Assembly (NCBI GenBank): GCA_032718865.1
Contig: JALUTQ010000038.1
Span: 372,001 to 436,000 of the forward strand
DNA: 64,000 bases
Direction: 5' to 3'
Origin: Tilletia caries
Taxonomy: Eukaryota; Basidiomycota; Exobasidiomycetes; Tilletiales; Tilletiaceae
Within the stretch, counting starts at the first letter, position 1. Every line of letters begins with the position of its first letter. A program made the position numbers and the translations under genes. A model generated the notes under the pieces. The model was not told the DNA's origin. It saw only the letters and a program-made list of their open reading frames with translations, and searched no databases. This document shows positions 44,170-54,800 of this stretch, piece by piece.

Positions 44170-45280
44170 TGGTGATGAGAGTGGGATTCGAACCCACGCC
44201 CTTTCGGACTACGCTGCCTTCCGATTCCCGAAGTGTCGTCACTTCCGCGCTTGGTCGCGCGGGATACACCCTCACCGATCTCGACTCGCGCCCTCCGACA
44301 GCGGCCCCTCCCGTGTCGCGTCCGCTCAAGTGCCAGCGGGAGCTCATTGGCTCCTACGACGGCGAGCCCACCCGCTTGGAGCGGTTCCTCAGTCGGGTTG
44401 CCGATATGGCTCGCTCCAACTCCGATCCCGCGTGGGAACCTGCGGTCGTGGTGGCGATTCCCCAGGCGCTGGAAGGGATCGCGGCTCGCTGGCATGCAGG
44501 CCTGCCAACGACGACTGTGCGCGGCCTCCGCACGGTGGAGGATTACGCGCGTCTGATGCGTCGCGCCTTTGCTGTAAACCGGGCGCAGCTTCGTCAGGAC
44601 GCGCATGATCGCCGGTGGCAAGAGTCTCAGGAGTCTGGAATGGCTTACCTGTTTGACAAGGTCCAGCTCTTGCGTTACGCGTTCGGCGATTCGTACACGG
44701 AGAGCGTTCTGGTGCAAGAGGTGGCCGACAAGTTGCCGCCCTCCATGTATGCGTACATTCGCTTGCCGGAGGAAGGTGCCGTCCTCGATGATCTTCAGGA
44801 CGCCATCATCCGTTGGGAGCCAGTCTGGAGGAAGGTGCACAACATTCCTCTCCTCGACTCGAGCTCGATGTCGTCGGACAAGGTCGTCAAAACCCCGTCA
44901 GCTCCGGTTTCTGCCCCGATCCGGCAGGCTCCGACGTCCGCGCCCCCTCCTCGTCCTCCCCGTGCGGTGCATCACACCGTTCCTCCCGCATCGGTGACGG
45001 CCCCGGGCCCGCAGACCTCCTTGCCGGCGACATACGATCCCGCTCGGATCGTGCCGGCCGCGAATGGGCTGCCGCGCATGTACCGCCGGCCCAACTCCAA
45101 TAAGGTGTTGCGGCTGGGTTGGAACTGCAATCGCTGTGGGGGGGAGAGCATTTTGACTTTGAGCACGAACATCTGCTCCAAGCCGGCCAAATCAACACAC
45201 TCACGGTCGCCGACTATCCGGAGATCGATGAGGCTGATCTTGGCCTGGCCCCTTTTTTTGAGCGTCCGCAACGACGGTAA
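44169..45280 (+). pseudogene. Gag-like ORF of body2, unit 2
   Basis: Same gag-like protein as at 38512. Here the Pro-rich linker (SAPPPRPPRAVHHTVPPASV) stays in frame, but seven G instead of five near 45137-45143 shifts the frame at the CNRCGG cluster. An extra pair of T near 45251-45257 lets the original frame continue to ERPQRR and stop at 45280. The single long frame from 44169 to 46103 is a product of these shifts. Confidence 0.65.
44170..44276 (-). other. Primer binding site extended over a tRNA-like sequence, copy 2
   Basis: Same as the copy at 38513, in the second tandem unit; no difference seen by eye. Confidence 0.7.
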
Positions 45281-45486
45281 ACTAGTGGCGGGCACCGACG
45301 TCGAACGGGCCCGCCCGCCTCCTCACCCTCCCGATGCGCCCGTCGTACATGCTGCGGTCGTGGAGAGCTTGGAAGTGACGGAGACGGAGTCTGATTCAGT
45401 CTCATTTGTCCGTGACGACGTTAAACTATCGACCAATACTCACTGGTCCATCCCACATCCTTTCTTCTACCTTTTCAGACTACGCC

Positions 45487-47085
45487 ATGATATTCTTCTG
45501 TCATCTTCACCTCATTCCTCTCGCTCGCGCTGCCGAGGGTCCCACGTCGTCTTGGCCTGCCGCCGAACAGGGCCACTTCGACATCGGCCCGTCAACCAGC
45601 TGCAACGACCCTTTTCTTTCTACGTTTACGTCTTCCCACCCTCGCATCACATTCTCCGACGGCATCTTCACACTGCTCGACAGCGGCAAAGTCAGCACCA
45701 TTCGTATCAACGGGCGTGCTCTCCCCCCTTCAAACCGAGCAGGCTCTCTTACAGAACGACATCATCGAGTTCGCACGCGACAGCAAATCCGAATTCAACC
45801 CAAACATGTCATGCCGGGTCGACCTCATCACTTCCACCTCAGCAAACCTCCAGCTGCCTGGACCCTACACCTTCACTTCATCCAAGCGCGGCCCTACATA
45901 TGCGCGCGAACAGGACACTTGGCGGAGCATTGACGACATGGCTCGACATCACGGCTTTTTCTTCCTTCAAATCCGCCCCGCGAATCGCTGCATTCACCTT
46001 CAGCTCATGCACGGTAACAACGCGCCGTCTTTTTCCTCTCTTCCGCGACGATCCCGTCCCATCGACCTCAGGTCCGACGCTCGCTTCCTCTGTCACCTTT
46101 TAGATACGGGGATTTTGTCGACGCATTTAACGCCTCCACACCCAACGTCGAAGATTCCCCCTCGTCCGAGTCTTCCGAGCACCTCCAAACACACAGAAGT
46201 CTCGACGACATTGCTGTCACTGGCACAAGTGAATCACCCGGTGACCGCACCACTTGTTCGCCCGCTCCATCAGATGCTCTACCAATCACGATTACCGGCA
46301 AACGGCGGGCGTCGGACCATCGCGCTGCGGATTCCGAGACGGAGGAGGTGAACAGCGAGGAATCTCCGATCACGTATGAGGGCACCAATGACAGGATCTC
46401 GGGGTGCTTCGATTCAATCCGCCAAGCCGGATCCACGAGTACTGCCACTTCGGTACTCACATCGGTATCCGCCACCGACACACTGACATCGACGCGGCGG
46501 CCGACTCAAGCAGCTAAACCCGGCAGTTTCCCAGGCACGACGGACTCGGTAAACCGGTCGCTGCTTACATCTGCGCCGGGGGTTTCGCGCCTTCCTGTTT
46601 CGCCTTCGTCCCTGTCTACATGGGTGGGATCTGCTGTCACTGCTATGTCCAGCATAAGTTCGGCGTGGGTTCGACTCCGAAGCGACATCTTACGCGACGT
46701 GCCCAGATCTTGCTCCGCTTCGACACCCTTATCCACCCCTGCAGTGACAAATGGATATCCAGGAGGCTCGCTTGCTTCCGCCGACATCGCCCTTCGGCAG
46801 GTCAAGTCCGCGTGGCTGGACTCTGTTGTTTCTCGACAGGCACCGACTGTTCCACACCAGGCGCGTCCCAGTACGCTGGGGATGATGCCCTTCCATTCCA
46901 GTACCCCGTCTCCATCCACGCGTTGCGCCTTCAGTCCAAATTCAGCTCCTTCAATGCCCAGACCGATCACGGATATCAAGCAGAGCGGCATGTGTCCTCA
47001 CGCACAACCCGTACATGCTGTTTCGCTGTCCTCGCCATCCTTTTTCAACTCCATTTCCTCTGCCAGTCCCTCCTCCGTCCTATAA
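45487..47085 (+). pseudogene. FHA-like ORF of body2, unit 2, frame-broken
   Basis: As in unit 1 but with the T run near 45613 in the favourable length, so HFDIGPSTSC to GKVSTIRINGRAL reads through. A six-C run near 45722 still breaks the frame before LLQNDIIEFARD. The C-terminal part 46348-47085 is open and matches unit 1. Confidence 0.6.
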
Positions 47086-47353
47086 CGACGCTTCCACACC
47101 TATGCGCCCCTTGCCATGCTCCACCGCCGGCGTGATCGCCTTGGCAAATCCAACTTCAACGCCAAATCCACGGTTTCAGCTTCTCCGACCACTTCCCCAC
47201 ACACAGGCAGCAACACACCACTCGCAGCTACTTGCCCTTCTCCCGGCTTCGTATCCTCTCTCGCTCCTTCCTCTGTTGATCTGCTGATCCCCATCGACTG
47301 CATTGCGGGTTTTTTTCTACGACTCGGGGCAGTCGCTTTTTTTTGGGGCGGCA

Positions 47354-47651
47354 TGTGATAGATGGCTCCACGTGGCCACTATCTTATCTTTCCTCCTCAC
47401 TATCTCTTATCCCTTCCTCTCACACATTCCGCATAGCAACATCACTCTCACCTCCACTTTCCCACACTATTCTCTCTCGACCTCATCCTTTCTCTTTCTT
47501 CTCCACTTTCCTCTCTCCTTTCTCTCGGCCGAGATCTTTCTCTTTCCTGTCACCTTCGCATCGCACTCCCCACTGTACTTAGTTCTCCACATCGAACTAC
47601 ATACCTCTTGCCTTTGCCTTTTACTAGTAGCTGCACCAGCTATCTAGTACA
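47354..47651 (+). repeat. LTR A, copy 3 (right end)
   Basis: 298 bp ending at the right target duplication CGGTC. No primer site follows, as expected for a 3' LTR. Confidence 0.92.
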
Positions 47652-47776
47652 CGGTCGAATTCAACAGCTGGAAATGCCAGCATAGAACCTTGATACGTTG
47701 CTTTCCTCGGCCCCAATAGTTGGCTATGGGTTTGTTATTTTGGAGTGGTCTTTCTCGTGGTGTTTATGGTTTACTT

Positions 47777-47807
47777 AAGAACATGCGGCCATTTCTGCTC
47801 TCCACTG
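47777..47807 (-). repeat. Tc1/mariner right terminal inverted repeat
   Basis: Read on the minus strand it starts CAGTGGAGAGCAGAAATGGC; followed by TA on the plus strand. Confidence 0.9.
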
Positions 47808-48190
47808 TACAAGCTGACACACAAGCTGACAGATCGTGGTGCGTAACTTTCTCTCTTGGTGCTCGCTATCTGGAGGTCAGTCAGTCAGTGAAAGAAGTAT
47901 GTATTAGATTACTTAGGGAGTGCCCTGCGAGGTGTGCGCTTGCTGCTGGGAATGTGGGAGCTCGATGTTGATGGGTGTGAGCGCGATCCATGGTCAGTTT
48001 GTGCGTGTGGTGTCGGTCGAAATTTCACTAAGTTGGGGTTCGGTTGCAGTTCAAGGTGCCCATTAGTGATCTGCGCTCAGGCTGCCTTCGGCAGGTCCTC
48101 CGGAAGCCTCTAATGCAATTTGAAGCTCGGTCACGTGACGCGACACACGACACACGCCCTGCCACTGGCAGCCTGAGTTTCTGAGGCTAG

Positions 48191-50230
48191 TTAGGCAGGC
48201 ACAGGCCGCAGGCCGCAAGGCGGTGGTGCCTGCGCAGTCTGAAGGAAAATTTTCTTCCTGAGCTCTCCTCTCTCTCTCCACGACGTTCTCCCTCGCTCTC
48301 GCCAGGCTCAGACCTCAGTCGAACGATCTCGTGTTCCTTTGCTGTCCCACCCTCCTCCCCGTGCGTTCCTCCCCTGTCACCAGCGCCGCTAGTTCCCCAG
48401 ACCGCACGCAGCGGCGGAACACGGCGTTCGAGCTCGCGCTCAACCCCAAATCTCATCAGAGAAGTTGTGATTCTCTCTCTCTCAGACGCGAGTGTGAGGA
48501 CGGCCTTGAGCATAACTGTACGTGCAGGTGCCCGCGCTCTGACTCGAGCCAGGCCAAAAAGTCATGCCCTAGTCATGCCCTCCTCTATACGCGAACATCT
48601 CATCGTCGTCGGCGCCGGTAGTGAATGAAAGGTAAGCTCAAAGTGCGTTCATTCAATTTATGTATTCAAGACATTGTCACTCAAGCCTTTGCTGCCTCTC
48701 CTCCTCCTCCTCCTCCTCCTCTCGAGTGGATATAGTCATCGGCCTCGCGATACGGCATTCGTAATACGGGAGCAAGGGAACCAACCACCATGTCCTCTTT
48801 CTGACGTTTTCGGCGAAGAGACCTTTCCATCGCCTCCGTCCTGTCTTTCCTGCCTGCATCGTACGGATCCACCGTACCGTTGAACACCGACGCAATAGGA
48901 TCAAGAGCCCACGGTCTGGAAGATCGATGTAAAGGATGTCGGCGTCCAACTTGAGCATGGATAGACGGTATCCGTGCTTCCCTTCGTCAAGCGCTGCGCG
49001 GTACATGCCGGAAAGGAGAACAAGCTCAGTCCGAAGATCGAGAGCCCGTACGTTCAGCATGCGTATCGACTCCACCGTTGTCAGCGTCTCAGCCGCGCGT
49101 GTCGATCGCACACGACGGACGAACCTTCGTTTGTACGGACGGCGGCCCATCCTGATCGGCTCCTGAGCTCAACGGATGCAGTGGAGCAGCTCGACAACGA
49201 CCACGAGGCTGTTGAGGTTCTCCGTATCACGTCTGAACTCTGAAGCGGACTTCTGTCCCGATCCCAAAGGAAACCCCATCGACCTTCATCAAGTTTGCAC
49301 CTGGGTAGAAGCGCGAGGTATCCATCGTATACACATACGGTACGTTCCTTCCTATCTTGTGCTCTCCTCCGGACTTCCGCAGGACGTCGGCTCATCACTC
49401 TCACCTCTGTCTTCCAATCCTTACCCGATGACTAGGTCTCGTTCGCGCAGGCTATCAGCAGAGCTGGTGCGTCGCTCGTGCCGCTGCCGATCATGTCGTC
49501 GAGGCTGCCAGTTGCCACTAAATACATTCAGGATGATCAATGATGTATGATGCCCTTAGACAAGACGCAAGGACCCAGTAATCCACCGACCATCGACCAT
49601 TTTACCTGGGCCCCGACTTGAGCGCAAGCAGAAGTTCATCCAGGCGACCAGGCGGCCACGTCCATTTCTGGACGACTGTCGCGTTGTCCTCGTCGACTCG
49701 TGGCCTCCGCACAAGTCCTTGGCAATCGACAATCGGGTTCCAAGTTCCGCGACTGACTCGCAGACCGCAGTCGGCATCAACACGCTTTTGGACGTCCACG
49801 AACATCCATGACGCGTGTGGTCAGTGGGAGAGCCGTTTTGTGGCGTCGGGTGAAAAATGTTCGAGACCGTATTTAGGCTGGAGTTTTTGTGCAGGCAGCA
49901 CTTGGACTGGAGTGGGAAGAACAGAAGCGCGCGCTGGGAAGGTATTCCGGTGCCTGATTGTGGCGTGAAAAGCGGTGCGATTATGAGCCTTAGAATGAAT
50001 GGTCTGCGTCACCTTGCTTGCTGTTTCCGTTTCTGTCTGTCTTGTCTTGTCTCGTCGCTGTCGCTGTCCCGCTCGTCCGCATCTCACTTGATTTCATCTT
50101 GAGCTCGACGTTGTGCTCCTCTCCACGCACGCACTCATCAACGCACGCACTCAGCCAGCCGCGCACTCACCCGCCCACGCAGTCCGCCGTCTCCACCCGA
50201 ACGGAAGCACAGCGAGAGCGAACAGGGACA
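48191..50230. other. Right flank of the stack and YPD1 upstream region
   Basis: No complete gene. CT-rich sequence at 48250-48300 and a CTCCTCCTC run at 48698-48723. Possible relic coding sequence on the minus strand is listed separately. The last 200 bases form a 5' leader of the YPD1 gene. Confidence 0.4.
48677..49805 (-). pseudogene. Possible relic of an unidentified protein-coding gene
   Basis: Minus-strand blocks with protein-like composition in different frames: VDVQKRVDADCGLRVSRGTW and NPIVDCQGLVRRPRVDEDNA (49805-49602), MDTSRFYPGANLMKVDGV (about 49330-49270) and ELVLLSGMYRAALDEGKHGY (about 49030-48970). They cannot be joined by clear splice sites and stops intervene. A decayed gene or chance are both possible; I do not recognise a family. 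Confidence 0.25.
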
Positions 50231-50974
50231 ATGGCAACCGCGGCTACACAGCAGTCGCCAGCGACGGTCCCAGCACCAGCACCCACCTCAACATCAACAT
50301 CCACAGCATCGACAGTAGTACCCACATCAAGACCAGCACAAGATACATCACTATCAGAAGAACAGGGCCCAGCGACAGAAGCACCGCCAGCAACCGCTCC
50401 AGTGCCCGAACCCCTGGTCGCAGCACCGTCCACAGAACCAGATCAACCGCCGTCATTAGCAGCACCAGCACCAGCAGCACCAGCACCAGCGGAGCCATCA
50501 TCAGCAGCAGCAACAGCAGCTCTCCAACAAGCCCATTACGCACAATATGGGCCCGGCGACCTCCAAGGCCTACTCCCCGAAGTCATCGACTCCGACATCT
50601 TCGCCCAGCTCCTCGAGATGGACGACGACGAGGACGAAGACGAGCACGAGTTCTCCAAGGGCATCGTCTGGAACTACTTCGAACAGGCCGAGAGCACCTT
50701 CGACAAGATGGACGAAGCGCTCGCGACCTCCGACCTCGGCGAACTTTCCACCCTGGGCCACTTCCTCAAAGGTTCCTCCGCGGCTGTGGGCGTCAACAAG
50801 GTGCGGGACTCGTGCGAGTGCATGCAGCAATACGGCAAGATGCACGATGCCGATGGGATCTCCCAGTTGTCCCAGCAGGAGGCCGTCGAGAAGCTCACCA
50901 GTGCGCTTAGGGAGGTCAAGGTCCAGTACAAGGAGGCCGAGATCGTTCTTAAGCGCTTCTACGACGATGATTGA
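50231..50974 (+). CDS. YPD1: Histidine-containing phosphotransfer protein Ypd1
   Basis: Relays phosphate from a hybrid histidine kinase to response regulators in osmotic and stress signalling (Sln1-Ypd1-Ssk1/Skn7 in yeast). Single exon, 247 aa. Residues 1-105 are an Ala/Pro/Ser/Thr-rich extension absent from short Ypd1 proteins. The HPt four-helix domain starts near LLPEVIDSDIFAQLLEMDDDEDEDEHEFSKG. It carries the phosphorylated His in LGHFLKGSSAAVGV (about His177) and ends with EIVLKRFYDDD. The start ATG 50231 is the first in-frame Met of the Ala-rich part near a purine-rich context; an upstream in-frame Met at 50018 would add improbable leader sequence. Confidence 0.9.
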   Translation: MATAATQQSPATVPAPAPTSTSTSTASTVVPTSRPAQDTSLSEEQGPATEAPPATAPVPEPLVAAPSTEPDQPPSLAAPAPAAPAPAEPSSAAATAALQQAHYAQYGPGDLQGLLPEVIDSDIFAQLLEMDDDEDEDEHEFSKGIVWNYFEQAESTFDKMDEALATSDLGELSTLGHFLKGSSAAVGVNKVRDSCECMQQYGKMHDADGISQLSQQEAVEKLTSALREVKVQYKEAEIVLKRFYDDD

Positions 50975-51863
50975 ACAAAACAATCGTGCTCGCGCCCGCC
51001 CCTCCCTCGCATCAAATCTCAAGAAAAGAAAACATCGAAGTCGGCCTTTGTCATCATTCCATCCGTCTCTTTCCGCCTCCTCCCTCTTCTTCTCCTTCTT
51101 CTTCCTTCGTCTCGTGTTCTCCCTCTCCGTTCCCTTCTTTCCCAGCTCTTCTTCTTCCTTCGTCCGCCTTTCTTTCTCTCTACCATCTCCTTCTCTTCTA
51201 CCCATGTCTTTACCCACTCCCTTTTATCCCCAGCCCCACCACGCTTGCGAAAACAATCTCTGCAATGGCCCACCACAGCCCCCCAACCGTCTGCTTATCC
51301 CAACGAACTTACAAACTCGATAAGAATGTCTTACATACCGCCCTGCACTATCGGCCGCCTTGTCCCCTGCATGTGCACGCACCATCCGAAACAGTCAGTT
51401 GTGTCCAAGCTTCGGAACGAGATGACCGCACAGACGAACAAAGGGAGAGAGGGATGAGAGATTCATTCGGCAGGGTTTCCATTCAGATCTCGATCATGTA
51501 AAGAGAGGAGGAAGAGAGAGCGAGAAGAGAGGGAGACACCAGAGACGACCGGGAAGAGCGAGAAAGAGGACCCGAGAAGGGAAGGGAAAAGGAGCTTTGT
51601 ACAACGCTGTGGTGGAGAGCCATGAAGGTGGGGGGGATCAGGAGTCCATATACGACGGAAGAGAGGGGGGGGGCAACGAAAGATCAGCAAGAGACCAAAA
51701 TGGAAAGGGGGGCAAGAATGAGGAAGATGAAGAAGAGGAGGAGGAGGACGAGGAGGGAGATCTTGAAAGTGCGATGCTGCAATACGGAGAGTGAGAGCCG
51801 GGAGAAAAGGAAACAGAGGGAATTGGGGCAAAACTGCGCTGCCTTGGATATATATTCCATCGT
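50975..51863. other. Intergenic between convergent YPD1 and RNR1
   Basis: Strand-asymmetric: pyrimidine-rich (CTTCTTC, CTCC) from 51050 to 51200 and purine-rich (GAGAGAG, GAAGAGG) from 51500 to 51800, together able to form a loose inverted pairing. No gene recognised. Confidence 0.4.
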
Positions 51864-54800
51864 CTATCCCGAGCACTGAACCATCGAAGAAGTAGAAGAG
51901 GAGGAGTCAGTTCCTGCACCTGAGAAGAAGAAGAAGAAGAAGAAGAAGAAGAAGAAGAAGAAGAAGAAGAAGAAGAAGAAGAAGAAGAAGACGAAGAAGA
52001 TGAAAAATGAACTCACCATCAAGCATGCATCCTTGTTCTCCAGCGAGCACAACGCCTTGTCAGCCTCATATTGCCGTTCCCGCGCCCGTTGCTTCGCAGC
52101 CTCAAAGCCAGAGTCATTCTGTGATACCTCCGCTACTGCTGGCGAAGCTGCGGCGGCGGCGGGGGCGGTAGGAGCAGACGCAGGCGCAACAACGCTCTCG
52201 ACAGGCGCAGCAGACTGCTTCATCACCGGTGATGACTCGACCACCTTCTCCGGCTGTTCTTGCTCGACCTCGACAACGATGGCAGCTGGTACCACCGCCG
52301 ATGCTGCCGCCGCTGTTGCCAACGCAAGTGCCTTGCCGTCCTCAACCGCAAGCTGAGTCTTCAGCGCTCCCGCCTTATTCGCAGCCTTCGCAGCCGCTTG
52401 CTCCTCAGCCGAGACCGTGAACTGGATCGCATTGGCCGCAGGCCGGGTCCGGAGGTAGTACGTCCCCGTCTTCAACCCCTTCTTCCAGCCATAGAAGTGC
52501 ATGCTGGTAAGTTGGCCAAAGCTCGGCGCTTGCAGATGGATGTTCAGACTTTGGGACTGGCAGATGAAAGCGCCCCGGTCCGCGGCCATGTCAATGATGA
52601 CCTTCTGCGAGATCTCCCAGACCGTCTTGTACAGCGCCTTGATCCGGTCCGGGATCCCGGGCACATTCTGAATCGAGCCGCCATGCGCTATGATCCGGTT
52701 CTTCATCTGCTCGTTCCACAGCCCTTGCTCGACGAGCTCGCGGAGCAGCCACGGGTTGACGACTTGGAACTCGCCAGCCAGCACACGGCGGGTGTACAGG
52801 TTGCTCGTGTAAGGCTCAAAGCACTCGTTGAAGCCCAGGATCTGACTCGTCGAGGCCGTCGGCATAGGTGCGAGCAACAGCGAGTTCCGGAGACCGTGCG
52901 AGGCAATGTTGCGCTTGATCTCAGCCCAGTCCCAAAGACCGCTGGGGGTAACGCACCACATGTCGTACTGGAGCTCGCCCTTGCTGGCCGGGCAGCCCTC
53001 GTATGTCTCGTAGGTCCCGAGCTCCTTGGCAAGCTCGCACGATCGCTCAAGAGCGGCGTGGTAGATGGTCTCGAAGATCTGAATGTTGAGCTTCTTGGCC
53101 TCGGGACTGTCAAAGGCGTAGCCCATGATCATGAATGCGTCTGCGAGACCGTTGACTCCGATGCCGATGGGGCGGTGGCGCATGTTCGACTTCTTGGCCT
53201 CGGGCACAGGGTAGTAGTTCACGTCGATGATCTTGTTGAGGTTGCCACAGACGACCTTGGTGACCTCGTGAAGCTTCTTGAAGTCATATGTCCTCGTGTT
53301 GGTTTGCGAGTCGTAATGGATGTAGGTCGGCAGAGCCATACTGGCAAGGTTGCAGACAGCGACCTCGTCCGGAGCGCTGTACTCTATGATCTCCGTGCAA
53401 AGGTTAGAGTTCTTGATGGTGCCGAGGTTCTTCTGGTTCGACTTGCGGTTGGCAGCGTCCTTGTAAAGCATGAAAGGGTTGCCAGTCTCCGTCTGGGCCT
53501 CCAGAACGGCGTACCAGAGCTTCTGAGCCTTGACCGTGCGGCGAGCACGACCCTCGCGCTCGTACTTCTCGTAGAGGGCCTCGAATTCCTCACCATAGAC
53601 GTCGGCAAGACCGGGGCACTCAGCGGGGCACATGAGCGACCACTCTCCGTTCTGTTCGACTCGCTTCATGAACAAGTCGGGAATCCAAAGGGCGTAGAAG
53701 AGCTCACGGGCGCGAACCTCCTCCTTGCCGTGGTTCTTCCTGAGGTCGAGGAACTCGAAGACGTCCGAGTGCCAAGGCTCAATGTAGATGGCAAAAGCCC
53801 CCGGTCGCTTGTTGCCACCCTGGTCGACGTAGCGAGCGGTGTTGTTGAAGACTCGAAGCATGGGAACAATGCCGTTGGAGACGCCGTTGGTTCCAGCAAT
53901 GTAAGAGCCGGTGCCTCGGATGCAGTGAATGTTGAGCCCGATGCCACCGGCCGTCTTGCTGATCATGGCGCAAGTCTTGAGGGTGTCGTAGATGCCGTCG
54001 ATGGAGTCATCCTTCATCGTGACCAGGAAGCAGGATGACATCTGGGGATTGGGTGTTCCGGCATTGAAGAGGGTGGGCGAGGCGTGGGTGAAGTACTTCT
54101 CCGACATGAGGTTGTAAGTGTCGATGGCCTGGTCAATGTCCCGCCCGTGAATGCCGACGGCGACTCGCATGAGCATATGTTGCGGCCTCTCGGCGACCTT
54201 GCCGTTGATGCGCAGCAGATAAGAGCGCTCGAGAGTCTTGAAGCCGAAGTAGTTCTACGTATCGAGATCAAGGAAGGGAAAGTCAGCTTGGTGCGAGATG
54301 CAAGGTTCCAGGGCCGAAATCGATGACTCACGTAGTGGAAGTCACGCTCGAAGATGATAGCACCGTCGAGCTTGGCCTTGTTCTCCTGGATGATCTCGTA
54401 TATCTCCTCGCTGACCATGGGACTGTGCTTGTTGTTTTTGGGGTTGATGTATTCGAAGAGGTCGGTGATGACGGAGCTGAAGGTCTTCTTGGTCTCCTTG
54501 TGCAGGTTGCTGATGGCAATGCGTGCGGCGAGAACAGCGTAGTCAGGGTGTGTTGTTGTCTTGTAGGCAGCTGTCTCTGCGGCCAGGTTGTCGAGCTCGA
54601 CGGTGGTTACGCCCTCGTAGATGCCATCGATGACCTTGAGGATGAGAGAGGTGAGGATGAGGTCAGTGGCCATGATCGTGCTATAGGATGGGGATGAGAA
54701 TGCGTGCTCACCTTTCTTGTGATCTCGATCGGGTCGACGAAGTCTTTGTCAAGACCGTAACAGAGCTTGCGTATACGTGCTGTGACCTTGTCGAACTTGA

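Larger units (their letters stand above)
36033..47651 (+). mobile_element. LTR retroelement array A-body1-B-body2-A-body1-B-body2-A, no pol
   Basis: Flanked by the 5-bp duplication CGGTC (36028-36032 and 47652-47656), so it entered as, or was built within, one insertion. Three A LTRs of 298 bp look identical by eye; two B LTRs of 220 bp share their ends and large blocks with A. The tandem units are 36033-41688 (5656 bp) and 41689-47353 (5665 bp). Each has body1 (FHA-like ORF only) and body2 (gag-like ORF plus a second FHA-like ORF). No protease, reverse transcriptase, RNase H or integrase motif is present, so movement would need enzymes from another element. Purine-rich GGGGCGGCA or GGGGGTGGCCGGTGGCA precedes each internal LTR as a likely polypurine tract. 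Confidence 0.9.
34163..47807 (+). mobile_element. Tc1/mariner transposon, split by an LTR-element insertion
   Basis: Terminal inverted repeats of 31 bp (34163-34193 and 47777-47807) begin CAGTGG, differ at one position, and are flanked by TA on both sides (34161-34162, 47808-47809), the target duplication of this superfamily. Inside is a DD34E transposase. Removing the LTR array (36033-47651 plus 5-bp duplication) and the MITE (404 plus 8 bp) leaves about 1.6 kb, a normal Tc1/mariner size. It is therefore older than both insertions. Confidence 0.9.
33862..48190. mobile_element. Outer inverted-repeat element enclosing the nested stack
   Basis: Bases 33948-34011 and 48022-48086 are inverted copies of about 64 bp, roughly 85 percent identical, both containing GTTCAAGGTGCCCATTAGT when read toward the outside. 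Further out, 33862-33884 and 48167-48190 are also inverted copies (AGCCTCA then TCAGGC). Each end contains its own hairpin: 33874-33884 with 33948-33958, and 48076-48086 with 48167-48177. The Tc1/mariner element lies inside. This is probably an older terminal-inverted-repeat element or MITE used as a target; its exact ends and target duplication are not established. Confidence 0.5.

Noticed and set aside
44169..46103. Single 644-aa protein joining gag and FHA-like regions
   Set aside because: Created by run-length shifts at about 45140 and 45254; in unit 1 gag and FHA-like regions are in separate frames with a stop between.
51864..52016. RNR1 reading through into a poly-Phe tail ending CSG
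   Set aside because: The poly-Phe comes from the CTT repeat in an intron with GTGAGT donor and TTCAG acceptor; removing it gives the conserved CLMCSG end.
52260..54038. A 592-aa plus-strand frame opposite RNR1
   Set aside because: Antisense shadow; RNR1 motifs are continuous on the other strand.
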